From Paenibacillus thermotolerans (GTDB lineage Bacteria > Bacillota > Bacilli > Paenibacillales > YIM-B00363), in the NCBI RefSeq assembly GCF_028745515.1, contig NZ_JAQZSG010000004.1:121718-185717 (forward strand): a stretch of 64,000 nucleotides of DNA. The letters run 5' to 3'. The position numbers were made by a program, and so were the translations under genes. The number at the start of each line of letters is the position of its first letter. Within the stretch, counting starts at the first letter, position 1. Shown one piece after another: positions 33,456-41,705 of this stretch. The notes beneath the pieces were generated by a model, which made no database searches, had not been told where the DNA came from, and saw only the letters and a list, made by a program, of their open reading frames with translations.

Positions 33456-33706
33456 GCTAACGGAACCGGTTGTCCGCTAATTTTGTCGAAACCGGGTAAA
33501 AGGGCTCGTTAGCGGAACCGAATGTCCGCTAATTCGCTTGAATCGCCGGTAATTGGCGGTTTTCGGGCGATTAGCGGACAACTTGTTCCGTTAATTCGCA
33601 GCTTTTAGGGGTAAGGCGGTTTTTAGCGGACACGTTGTTCCGTTATTTCCGGCATCGCAAACCGAATGACAGGGACGCTCCGGCATTAGCACCAAAAGTT
33701 GGTGCT
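33456..33706. repeat. Hairpin-cluster intergenic repeat, copy A
   Basis: This element contains four imperfect palindromes of the type TTAGCGGA-N6/8-TCCGCTAA (centred near 33467, 33519, 33582 and 33634) and ends in the dyad AGCACCAAAAGTTGGTGCT (33688-33706). It matches the element at 63792-63992 over nearly its whole length, except for an extra 52-bp unit here that duplicates one hairpin. Confidence 0.8.
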
Positions 33707-33715
33707 AACGTAAAT

Positions 33716-33761
33716 AACGGTCCGATTGCCTTACACGAATGAAAGGCAGCCGGACCGTTTT
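33716..33761. terminator. Terminator downstream of gcvPB
   Basis: A long stem (33716-33732 with 33743-33759, two mismatches) lies 6 bp beyond the gcvPB stop on the minus strand and is flanked by A/T runs on both sides, so it may act in both directions. Confidence 0.65.
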
Positions 33762-33766
33762 CCCAT

Positions 33767-35317
33767 TTACACGCTGCAAGCGCAGTTGAGCACCGGCTTG
33801 CGGGCGGCCGTCGCTTCGTCGAGGCGGCGGACGACCGTCGTATACGGTGCGTTCTTCACAAGCTCCGGATTCGTCTTCGCTTCATCTACGATATGGATGA
33901 GCGTATCGATGAATTGATCGAGCGTTTCCTTGCTCTCCGTCTCCGTCGGCTCGATCATGATGCACTCCTCGACGTTGAGCGGAAAGTAGATCGTCGGCGG
34001 ATGGTAGCCGAAATCGAGCAGCCGCTTCGCCATATCGAGCGTACGCACGCCGTACGGCTTCAGGTTTTTGCCCGACAGCACGAATTCGTGCTTGCAGAAC
34101 CGGTCGAACGGCACGTCGAAGTGCGGCGCCAGCCGGCGAAGCATATAATTGGCGTTCAGCACGGCGCACTCGGACACCCGCCGCAAGCCGTCGGGGCCTA
34201 AGGTGCGAATATACGCATAGGCGCGGACGAGAATGCCGAAGTTGCCGTAGAACGCTTTAACGCGGCCGATGGAGGTCGGATTATCGTAGTCAAGATAATA
34301 CAAACCGTCACTGTCACTATCACTCCCGCCGCCGCTGCCGTCCTCGCGCTTTCGAACAAGCGGCTTCGGCAGGAACGGAATGAGCTTCGACTTAACGCCG
34401 ACCGGTCCGGCACCGGGGCCGCCGCCGCCGTGCGGAGTGCTCATCGTTTTGTGAAGGTTCAAATGCACGACGTCGAAGCCCATGTCGCCCGGCCGCGCGA
34501 TGCCCATGATCGCGTTCGAGTTGGCGCCGTCATAATAGAGCAAGCCGCCGGCCTCGTGCACAATGCGAGCCATCTCTACGATCTGCTCTTCGAACAAGCC
34601 GAGCGTATTCGGATTCGTCAGCATGAGCGCCGCCGTGTCCGGGCCGACCGCCGCCCGAAGCGCTTCGAGGTCCACCAGGCCGCGCTCGTTCGACGGAATC
34701 GTAACCGTCACGTACCCCGCAGCAGTCGAGCTTGCCGGGTTCGTGCCGTGCGAGGAATCGGGCACGATCACCTTCGTGCGCCGCTCGCCGCGGCTTTCGT
34801 GGTAGGCGCGAATAATCATCAGCCCGGTAAATTCACCGTGCGCGCCGGCGGCAGGCTGAAGCGTCACCTGATCCATGCCCGTGACGGCCGCAAGATCGTT
34901 CTGCAGCGTATAAAGCAGCTCCAGCGCACCTTGGATCGATTCCTCGCTTTGGTACGGATGGATCTTGGCGAAGCCCGGGTAGCGCGCAACGTCCTCGTTA
35001 ATTTTCGGATTGTATTTCATCGTACAGGAGCCGAGCGGATAGAAGCCGTTATCGACGCCGAAGTTACGGCGGGAAAGCGACGTATAATGGCGAATGACGT
35101 CCACCTCGTACACTTCGGGCAGCGCCGCATCCTCTTTGCGGAGTGCGGCAGCCGGAAGCAGCTCCGATGCATCAACCTCAGGCACGTCGCATTCCGGCAG
35201 GGAATAGGCGGCCCGTCCGGGACGATGAAGCTCGAAGATGAGCGCCTGCTCGTGCTCGCGGGAACGGGTATGGCCAACATCAACGCCGGCCGTAAAAATC
35301 ATATTCGAATCGCTCAT
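33767..35317 (-). CDS. gcvPB: Glycine dehydrogenase (decarboxylating) subunit 2
   Basis: PLP-binding half of the P-protein of the glycine cleavage system, which decarboxylates glycine and passes the aminomethyl group to lipoyl-GcvH. The PLP lysine lies in [18 protein letters not shown]. At 516 residues it is about 25 longer than usual because of a Gly/Ser/Asp-rich insertion ([14 protein letters not shown]) near residue 345. Its ATG overlaps the gcvPA stop (ATGA). It is the last gene of the riboswitch-controlled gcvT-gcvPA-gcvPB operon; gcvH and lpd are not in the window. Confidence 0.95.
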   Translation of the reverse strand: MSDSNMIFTAGVDVGHTRSREHEQALIFELHRPGRAAYSLPECDVPEVDASELLPAAALRKEDAALPEVYEVDVIRHYTSLSRRNFGVDNGFYPLGSCTMKYNPKINEDVARYPGFAKIHPYQSEESIQGALELLYTLQNDLAAVTGMDQVTLQPAAGAHGEFTGLMIIRAYHESRGERRTKVIVPDSSHGTNPASSTAAGYVTVTIPSNERGLVDLEALRAAVGPDTAALMLTNPNTLGLFEEQIVEMARIVHEAGGLLYYDGANSNAIMGIARPGDMGFDVVHLNLHKTMSTPHGGGGPGAGPVGVKSKLIPFLPKPLVRKREDGSGGGSDSDSDGLYYLDYDNPTSIGRVKAFYGNFGILVRAYAYIRTLGPDGLRRVSECAVLNANYMLRRLAPHFDVPFDRFCKHEFVLSGKNLKPYGVRTLDMAKRLLDFGYHPPTIYFPLNVEECIMIEPTETESKETLDQFIDTLIHIVDEAKTNPELVKNAPYTTVVRRLDEATAARKPVLNCACSV

Positions 35318-36693
35318 GCCAGCAAAGCCTCCAATCCGGACGCGAATGCGTCGATGTCTTCCTTCGTGCGCCGCTCCGTAACCGCAACGAGCATGTGCCC
35401 GGCGAGCTCGGGGTAATCGCGGCCGAGGTCATATCCGCCGATGAAGCCGCGCTTCAGAAGCTCGGAATTGACCGCGCCCACATCGCTCAATCGCTGCGGA
35501 AGCTTCACGGCAAACTCGTTAAAGAAAGGGGAGCGGAACGCAATCGACAATCCGGGAACCTGCGAAAGCCGGCGAGCCGCGTAGTGGGCTTTCTGCAGGT
35601 TCAAATTGGCGACCTCTTTCAACCCTTGCCGCCCCATAACCGACAAGTAGACCGAAGCGCAGAGCGCAAGCAGCGCTTGGTTCGAGCAAATGTTGGACGT
35701 CGCCTTCTCGCGGCGGATATGCTGCTCGCGCGCCTGCAGCGTCAGCACGAAGCCGCGCTTGCCTTCGCGGTCGACCGTCTGGCCGACGAGGCGGCCGGGA
35801 ATGCGCCGCATGTGCGCTTCGCTTACGGCGAAGAAGCCGCACGTCGGACCGCCGAACGCGGGGGAGATGCCCAGCGGCTGCGCGTCGCCGACGACGATGT
35901 CCGCGCCGAGCTTGCCCGGCGCCTCAAGCAGCCCGAGCGCCAGCGGATTGGCGCTTACTACAAACAGCGCGCCTGCGCTGTGAGCCATAGCAGCAAGCGC
36001 CGCCAAGTCCTCCACGCATCCGAAGAAGTTCGGATATTGCACCATGACGGCGGCGGTACCTTCATCGATCAGCGCGCTAAGCGCCGCCAGATCCGTAGCG
36101 CCGTCGACTACTTCAGCCTCGGCGATCGTAAGCCCGAGGCCGCGAGCGGTGACGGCGAGCACTTGCCGCGCTTCGGGATGCACCGCCCGCGAAACGACGA
36201 GGCGGCTGCGCTTCGTCGCACCCGCAGCCAAAGCGCCCGCTTCCGCCAAGGCGGTTGCTCCGTCGTACATGCTCGCGTTCGCCACCTTCATGCCGGTCAG
36301 CTCGCAAATGTACGACTGAAATTCGAAGACGGCTTGCAGCTCGCCCTGCGAAATTTCCGGCTGATACGGCGTATAGGCGGTGTAAAACTCGGAGCGCGAG
36401 ACAATATGGTTGATTACGACAGGCACTTGGTGATCGTATAAGCCTGCGCCGAGAAAGCTCGCATAAGTATCCGCATCGGCGTTCTTGGCAGCTAGGCTGC
36501 GCATGTGGCGCTGCAGCGCCGCTTCGTCCAACGCTTCGGACACTTCCAGCCTTCCACGAAAGCGCACCTCCGAAGGAATGTCGGCGAACAGCTCCTCGAC
36601 GGACGCGGCTCCGACAGTTTGCAGCATTTCCTTCTCGTCCTGCTCCGTCATCGGAATGTAACGGTGTTTTTTGCTCGTACTCGTACTACCCAT
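35314..36693 (-). CDS. gcvPA: Glycine dehydrogenase (decarboxylating) subunit 1
   Basis: N-terminal half of the split P-protein, 459 residues, with the family opening [15 protein letters not shown] and [19 protein letters not shown]. It forms a heterotetramer with GcvPB and lacks the PLP lysine. The ATG has an AGGAGG site and overlaps the end of gcvT by 8 bp. Confidence 0.95.
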   Translation of the reverse strand: MGSTSTSKKHRYIPMTEQDEKEMLQTVGAASVEELFADIPSEVRFRGRLEVSEALDEAALQRHMRSLAAKNADADTYASFLGAGLYDHQVPVVINHIVSRSEFYTAYTPYQPEISQGELQAVFEFQSYICELTGMKVANASMYDGATALAEAGALAAGATKRSRLVVSRAVHPEARQVLAVTARGLGLTIAEAEVVDGATDLAALSALIDEGTAAVMVQYPNFFGCVEDLAALAAMAHSAGALFVVSANPLALGLLEAPGKLGADIVVGDAQPLGISPAFGGPTCGFFAVSEAHMRRIPGRLVGQTVDREGKRGFVLTLQAREQHIRREKATSNICSNQALLALCASVYLSVMGRQGLKEVANLNLQKAHYAARRLSQVPGLSIAFRSPFFNEFAVKLPQRLSDVGAVNSELLKRGFIGGYDLGRDYPELAGHMLVAVTERRTKEDIDAFASGLEALLA

Positions 36694-37825
36694 CTTTGCG
36701 TTCCTCCTGTCGTGTTTCGTGATTCCGTCCCTTCTTGTAAAACGGGGCTTTCACGATTTTAGCCCGGAGCAGCTTTCCTCGGACGTCGACGAGCACCTCG
36801 CCGCCAAGCTCCGAACGTCGGCTGTCGATTAACGCGAGCCCGAGATTCAGCTTGAGCGTCGGCGACTGCGTGCCCGTCGTCACTTCCCCGATCAAGTCGC
36901 CGTCCGCCGCGTAAACCCGGTAATGCGAACGCGGGATGCCGCGGTCGATCATTTCGATGCCGACCAGCTTGCGCGGCACGCCTTGCTCCTTCTGCTTCGC
37001 CAATGCATCGCGGCCGATAAAATCCTCTTTGTCCAGCTTCACGAAAAAACCCAAGCCCGCCTCAAGCGGGGAGATATCGGGAGACAGCTCTTGCCCATAG
37101 AGCGACAAACGCGCCTCGAAACGGAGCGTGTCGCGCGCTCCCAGCCCCGCCGGCGACAGTCCGAGCTCCCGACCGGCTTCCAGCAGCGCCCGCCATAGCG
37201 GCGCCGCATTGTCGGCGGCAACGTACAGCTCGAAGCCGTCTTCTCCGGTATAACCGGTTCGGGAAATCAGCGCCGCGACACCCGCCACCTTCGCGCCTTC
37301 GACAAACCGAAACGGCTGCAGCCCGGACAAATCAACTTCCGTCGCGGACTGCAAAATCTCCTCGGCATGCGGCCCCTGCAGCGCCAGGAGCGCGGTTTCA
37401 TCCGACACATCCGCAACGGTAACGGCGAAGCCTTCGGCATGCTTTCGCATCCATTCGAGGTCTTTGCCGATATTGTTTGCGTTAATGACGGTCATATAGC
37501 GGTTTTCGCCAAGCATATAAACGAGCAGATCGTCCACCGTCCCGCCGTTCGGGTAGCACATGATCGAATATTGCGCCATACCCGGCACAAGCCGCTCCAC
37601 ATCGTTCGTAGTGAGTCGTTGCAGGAACCTTTTGGCATCCTCGCCTTCAATCAGCACTTCTCCCATATGCGAAACGTCGAACAATCCGGCGCGCTCCCGC
37701 ACCGCTTCATGCTCCTTCATGATCCCTTCGAACTGCACCGGCAGCTCCCAGCCGCCGAAATCGATCGTCTTGGCGCCATGCTCGGCGTAAATCGGGAAGA
37801 GGGGGGTTCGCTTCAGTTCCGGCAT
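36686..37825 (-). CDS. gcvT: Aminomethyltransferase (glycine cleavage T-protein)
   Basis: A 379-residue T-protein that moves the methylene group from aminomethyl-lipoyl-GcvH to tetrahydrofolate, releasing ammonia. The folate-binding aspartate lies in the central region ([19 protein letters not shown]) and the C-terminal barrel ends in [15 protein letters not shown]. The ATG follows AAGGAG. It is the first gene of the operon, 50 bp downstream of the riboswitch terminator. Confidence 0.95.
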   Translation of the reverse strand: MPELKRTPLFPIYAEHGAKTIDFGGWELPVQFEGIMKEHEAVRERAGLFDVSHMGEVLIEGEDAKRFLQRLTTNDVERLVPGMAQYSIMCYPNGGTVDDLLVYMLGENRYMTVINANNIGKDLEWMRKHAEGFAVTVADVSDETALLALQGPHAEEILQSATEVDLSGLQPFRFVEGAKVAGVAALISRTGYTGEDGFELYVAADNAAPLWRALLEAGRELGLSPAGLGARDTLRFEARLSLYGQELSPDISPLEAGLGFFVKLDKEDFIGRDALAKQKEQGVPRKLVGIEMIDRGIPRSHYRVYAADGDLIGEVTTGTQSPTLKLNLGLALIDSRRSELGGEVLVDVRGKLLRAKIVKAPFYKKGRNHETRQEERKDG

Positions 37826-37875
37826 CGATTACGTACTCCTTCCTGAAATACAAATGGTGGTCGTTATTTGAACAC

Positions 37876-37941
37876 AAAAAAGGACACAGCTAAAGACACG
37901 TATTGCTTACCAATACATCCCCTTAGCTCTGTCCCTTTTAC
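37876..37941 (-). terminator. Riboswitch expression-platform terminator
   Basis: On the minus strand a 28-bp imperfect stem (37941-37914 with 37908-37882) ends in a run of six T. Its 5' arm (AAAAGGGACAGAG) overlaps the 3' side of the second glycine aptamer, so ligand binding can prevent its formation. Confidence 0.8.
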
Positions 37942-38137
37942 CTGAGAGTTACCTCGCGACGGCCGACTGAAAGCTGCCGCAAGTTTCTCCTTTGGCGACC
38001 CGCCCTGTTCGAACATGCGAATGCTCTCCAGAGCCGCGTCCGATAAAGGTCCTTTTGCCTGAGAGATTCACCCGATTCGAGGGCTTACTCCTTCGGCGCC
38101 GCCGTCCGCAAAGCTGAAGAAACGGCAATCTCTCCCT
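37930..38137 (-). ncRNA. Tandem glycine riboswitch
   Basis: Two aptamers in series are seen on the minus strand. The first (about 38137-38050) starts GGGAGAGATTGCC, holds GCCGAAGGAGTAAGC and ends TGAATCTCTCAGGCAAAAGGAC. The second (about 38030-37930) starts CTGGAGAGC, holds GCCAAAGGAGAAAC and ends TAACTCTCAGGTAAAAGGGAC. These are the conserved glycine-aptamer cores. It controls gcvT-gcvPA-gcvPB, presumably turning them on when glycine is high. Confidence 0.95.
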
Positions 38138-38176
38138 ATACCATCATCCGCAAGTATGAAATTTTTACACACTCCT

Positions 38177-38204
38177 ATTATCCGCCAAATGCTGGAACTG
38201 TCAA
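38177..38204 (-). promoter_or_regulatory. Promoter of the gcv operon
   Basis: Minus-strand TTGACA (38204-38199) and GATAAT (38182-38177) are 16 bp apart, with the start point near 38170, about 30 nt before the first aptamer. Confidence 0.65.
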
Positions 38205-38270
38205 GATTGATGCAACGAGTTTTTGTTAAAATGCTTTCCACTAATCCACACTATGAAAATATTCCGCACA

Positions 38271-38299
38271 TTGACACCGATGGCCTAATCGGATATATG
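38271..38299 (+). promoter_or_regulatory. Probable promoter of the sdaAB operon
   Basis: TTGACA (38271-38276) is followed after 17 bp by TATATG (38294-38299). It is divergent from the gcv promoter. Confidence 0.5.
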
Positions 38300-38352
38300 A
38301 TGATATTGGCTATAAAGCGCTTACTTCTCTGAAACCATTCGAGGTGGATCCG

Positions 38353-39075
38353 ATGCGGTTTAAAAATGTGTTTTCGATCATCGGCCCGGTGATGCTCGGC
38401 CCGTCGAGCTCGCATACGGCCGGCGCGGCGAGAATCGGCTACGCGGTGCGGGCTTTGCTTGCGGAGCAGCCGCAGCATGCAGTCATAACGCTATACGGCT
38501 CGTTCGCGGAGACGTATGAAGGGCACGGAACCGATCTTGCGCTGGCCGGGGGTCTGCTGGGGCTGCAGACGGATGACGAGAAAATAAAAGACGCACTTTC
38601 GTTAGCCGAAAGCAGCGGCATCGATATTGAATTCCGCATCGGCAAAGGCGCCGCGCAGCATCCCAACACGGCGAAAATCGAAGCTAAAGGCGCGAGCGGC
38701 GGTGTGGAGGTTATAGGCGCATCCATCGGCGGTGGAAATATACGGATCGTATCCGTCAACGGCTTCGAAGTCGAATTCGGCTCGGAGCTGCCCGTCATCG
38801 TGCTGACGCATGAGGACAGACCGGGCGTTCTGGCGAATGTGACAAGAATATTGAGCAAGCACGGGATTAATATCGGATATATGGATGTCGACCGCAAGAG
38901 CAGGAGCGGGGAAGCGATGACCGTACTGGAAATTGACGGTGATATCCCCGTTGAAGCGGAATATGAGCTGTGCGGGGCAAAATGGATTCGCGATGTACGA
39001 GTGGTTCGGTGGGAGCAGGAATGGGCAGGCCCGAACCCGACCCGGACCCGGCTCAAAGAGGGGGAAGAAGCATGA
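38353..39075 (+). CDS. sdaAB: L-serine dehydratase, beta subunit
   Basis: A 240-residue subunit of the iron-sulfur L-serine deaminase that converts serine to pyruvate and ammonia. The N-terminal SDH_beta domain (FSIIGPVMLGPSSSHTAGAARIG) is followed by a C-terminal ACT domain (VIVLTHEDRPGVLANVTRIL) likely to sense serine. The ATG at 38353 has GAGGTGG 6 nt upstream. Its stop overlaps sdaAA (ATGA). Its position divergent from gcv links glycine cleavage with serine breakdown. Confidence 0.93.
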   Translation: MRFKNVFSIIGPVMLGPSSSHTAGAARIGYAVRALLAEQPQHAVITLYGSFAETYEGHGTDLALAGGLLGLQTDDEKIKDALSLAESSGIDIEFRIGKGAAQHPNTAKIEAKGASGGVEVIGASIGGGNIRIVSVNGFEVEFGSELPVIVLTHEDRPGVLANVTRILSKHGINIGYMDVDRKSRSGEAMTVLEIDGDIPVEAEYELCGAKWIRDVRVVRWEQEWAGPNPTRTRLKEGEEA

Positions 39076-39980
39076 GATTTCGGACGCTGAAGGAGCTTTC
39101 GGAGCTGTGCGCCAAGGAAGGCTTGAGCATAGCGGAGCTGATGCTGCGGGAACAGTCGGCGGAGTCCGGCAAAACACCGGAAGCCGAACGCGCAACGATG
39201 CTGGAGTATTATCGCGTGATGAAAGAAGCGGTTCGCCGGGGATTAACCGAAGATACGACGTCCCGAAGCGGCTATACCGGCGGCGACGCGCAGCGCGTCA
39301 TGGAGTGGGCGAAGCGCGGGGAGCCGTCGTCCGGCGATTGGGCGTCGAAGGCGATGGCGTACGCGCTCGCCGTATCCGAGGTGAACGCGTCGATGGGACG
39401 GGTAGTCGCGACGCCGACCGCCGGCAGCTGCGGCATTATTCCCGGCGTGTTCGTCAGCTCGCAGGAGCGGTTCGGCTGGGACGACGAACGGCTCGCCGAC
39501 GGCTTGTTTGCCGCAGGCGCCATCGGCTTTGTCATTGCCAACAATTCGTTTATTTCCGGTGCGGAAGGCGGCTGTCAGGCCGAGGTCGGTTCGGCGATCG
39601 GGATGGCGGCCGGAGCGCTGACGGAGCTGCGCGGCGGCACTCCGGCGCAGGCGGTGCATGCGGTCGGGCTGGCGCTGAAAAATACGCTGGGACTCATCTG
39701 CGATCCGGTCGGCGGCTTGGTGGAAATTCCGTGCATCGTGCGCAACGGACTGGGGGCGGTAAACGCATTGGCAGCGGCCGACATGGCGCTCGCCGGCGTG
39801 CGGAGCGTCATTCCGTCCGACGAGGTGATCGGGGTCATGTACGAGGTGGGCAGCGCGATGCCGGACAAACACCGGGAGACGGCGAAAGGCGGTCTTGCTA
39901 CGACGCCGACCGGCAAGCGGATAATGGAGGAACTGAGGAGCCGGAAGCGTACGAACGTGAAACGGGAGGACGAAGCATGA
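39072..39980 (+). CDS. sdaAA: L-serine dehydratase, alpha subunit
   Basis: A 302-residue catalytic subunit with the cysteines expected to hold the 4Fe-4S cluster in AGSCGIIPG, GGCQAEVG and LICDPVGGLVEIPCIV. It acts with SdaAB in the cytoplasm. The ATG overlaps the sdaAB stop by 4 bp, and its own stop overlaps the mug start by 4 bp. Confidence 0.93.
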   Translation: MRFRTLKELSELCAKEGLSIAELMLREQSAESGKTPEAERATMLEYYRVMKEAVRRGLTEDTTSRSGYTGGDAQRVMEWAKRGEPSSGDWASKAMAYALAVSEVNASMGRVVATPTAGSCGIIPGVFVSSQERFGWDDERLADGLFAAGAIGFVIANNSFISGAEGGCQAEVGSAIGMAAGALTELRGGTPAQAVHAVGLALKNTLGLICDPVGGLVEIPCIVRNGLGAVNALAAADMALAGVRSVIPSDEVIGVMYEVGSAMPDKHRETAKGGLATTPTGKRIMEELRSRKRTNVKREDEA

Positions 39981-40530
39981 GCGAACGGGAAAAAGGATCG
40001 GAGACCGAAGCGGAGCTGCAGCCGATTCCGGATCATATCCGGGAACGGCTTGCCGTGCTGTTTGTCGGCTACAATCCGAGCATCCGCTCCAGTCAAACCG
40101 GACACCATTACGCCAATCCGAGCAACCGGTTCTGGAAAATGATGCATCTTTCCGGCGTCATGCCGAGACTATACGCCTCACACGAGGGCGCAGAGCTATT
40201 GAAGCTAGGCTTCGGCTTTACCAATATCGTTCCGAGGCCGACCCGCGCGGCGGATGAAATTACGAGGGAAGAATATGCGCAGGCCGTCAGGTGCTGCTCC
40301 GAAAGCTGGAAACGTATCGTCCGGCGATCGTATGCTTTATCGGCAAAGGGGTGTACGAGCAGTTTTCCGGAAACAAAGGACGCGGGTGGGGGTTCCAGCC
40401 GGATGAGCATGTGCCCGGCGTGAGGGAGTTTGTCGGCCCCTCCTCCAGCGGCCTTGTGAGGCTCAAGCTGGAGGAGATGGCGGACATATACCGCGAGCTT
40501 GCGAAGGAAATTCAAACCTACAGCAAATAA
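39977..40530 (+). pseudogene. mug: G/U mismatch-specific DNA glycosylase (Mug), frameshifted
   Basis: The first half, from the ATG at 39977, is a clear Mug/TDG protein (VLFVGYNPSIRSSQTGHH, NPSNRFWKMMHLSG, LGFGFTNIVPRPT). Near 40289-40291 the frame shifts: the C-terminal half (VLLRKLETYRPAIVCFIGKG to the stop at 40530) continues in the +1 frame. Adding one G to the GG pair at 40290-40291 restores a continuous protein of about 184 residues. It may be a real inactivating mutation or a sequencing error. Its end overlaps the convergent antiporter gene by 13 bp. Confidence 0.8.
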
Positions 40531-41579
40531 AAGCCGATGCCCATAATGAGATAGGCGGCAAGCAGGGTCAAGCCCTCGAACCAGTTCGTATCCCCGTCGT
40601 TGGAAATCGCAACCGTAAGCAGCACGGAGGCGGCCATGGCAATGAGCTCCGGCAGCGAGAAGACGAGCGGCATCCGCGTATCGAAAAACATCGAAACGAA
40701 TACGAGAACGGGCGCCACGAACATCGCGACTTGCAGGGTCGAACCGACCGCAATTTCCACGGCGATGTTCATTTTGTTTTTAAACGCGAAAATAATAGCG
40801 GAAGCGTGCTCCGCCGCGTTGCCGACGATGGCGACGATGATGACCCCGATGAACAGCTCGCTCCAGCCGAACCGTTCGGCTACGCCGTGGAACGTATGCA
40901 CCAGATTCTCGGAAACGTAAGCGACCGCGATCGTTGCCGCCGCCAAGACGGCGATGGACAAGCCGCGTCCCCATTCCGGCTGCTCATCGTGGCCGTGATT
41001 TCCATTCTCATCGGAGGTTGCATAGACGCCCCGGTGCGTGACAAGCTTGAAAAACAGTGCGGCTAAATAAAGCAAAATGAGTACGCCGGAAACGCCTAAG
41101 CTTAAGGTGAACGTATCCTGCTCCGGCATATTGAACGAAAACACTTCGGGGATGACGAAGGCGACGATGACCGCAAACATGAGCAGCGCCGAGTTATGGC
41201 GGGCGTCATACACATTAAATTCTTGACGCTTGTACTTTAGTCCCCCTATAAAGAAAGAAAGTCCCGCCACAAGCAAAAGGTTTCCGAGCACGGAACCGGT
41301 CAACGAAGCAAGGACGACACCTACTAATCCTGCTTTCAAAGAAAAGATCGAGATGATCAGTTCTACGGCGTTGCCGAAGGTGGCGTTGAGCAGTCCGCCG
41401 ATCCGCGGTCCGGCTACGATCGCCAAGCTTTCCGTCGCGCGCCCCATGTAAGAAGCCAATGCTATGATGGTAAGACAGTAAATCAGGAACATCAACGTTT
41501 CCGACCAGTGCAGCAAGCTGCCGGCGATCGACAGCGGCAGGCCGGCTGAGAGCAATATCAGAAAAAATTTGTTTGCCAT
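40518..41579 (-). CDS. cax: Calcium/proton antiporter (CaCA family, Cax/ChaA)
   Basis: A 353-residue integral membrane exchanger with about eleven hydrophobic helices in two homologous halves. The two alpha-repeats carry the ion-binding glutamates: GGLLNATFGNAVELIISIF and IVAIVGNAAEHASAIIFAF. It extrudes Ca2+ in exchange for protons. A histidine-rich loop (ENGNHGHDEQPEWG) separates the halves. The ATG at 41579 has GAGAGGTG upstream. Confidence 0.93.
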   Translation of the reverse strand: MANKFFLILLSAGLPLSIAGSLLHWSETLMFLIYCLTIIALASYMGRATESLAIVAGPRIGGLLNATFGNAVELIISIFSLKAGLVGVVLASLTGSVLGNLLLVAGLSFFIGGLKYKRQEFNVYDARHNSALLMFAVIVAFVIPEVFSFNMPEQDTFTLSLGVSGVLILLYLAALFFKLVTHRGVYATSDENGNHGHDEQPEWGRGLSIAVLAAATIAVAYVSENLVHTFHGVAERFGWSELFIGVIIVAIVGNAAEHASAIIFAFKNKMNIAVEIAVGSTLQVAMFVAPVLVFVSMFFDTRMPLVFSLPELIAMAASVLLTVAISNDGDTNWFEGLTLLAAYLIMGIGFYLL

Positions 41580-41705
41580 GAAACAGGGCACCTCTCCACG
41601 AAAGTTTTTTTCTCGTATTATAATGGTTTAGCCGAAACTTTGGAAGAATATAACACGGTACGAGCGCATTTATCTATAAGCATTTTTACGGGGAGGCGGG
41701 CGCTA

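Noticed and set aside
33261..33512. 83-codon frame with Leu-Pro-Val repeats
   Set aside because: It is produced by a minisatellite, has no ribosome site and lies in a repeat-rich intergenic region.
33081..33706. Possible CRISPR array
   Set aside because: Repeats are degenerate dyads with similar intervening sequence rather than identical repeats with unique spacers, and there are no cas genes.
34430..36441. Long plus-strand frames opposite gcvPB and gcvPA (about 328 and 348 codons)
   Set aside because: They are antisense to well-supported glycine decarboxylase genes, rich in arginine and histidine, and show no family features.
38933..39976. Long plus-strand frame running through sdaAA in another phase into mug
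   Set aside because: Only the part from 39977 (mug) has family similarity; the rest is the out-of-frame shadow of sdaAA.
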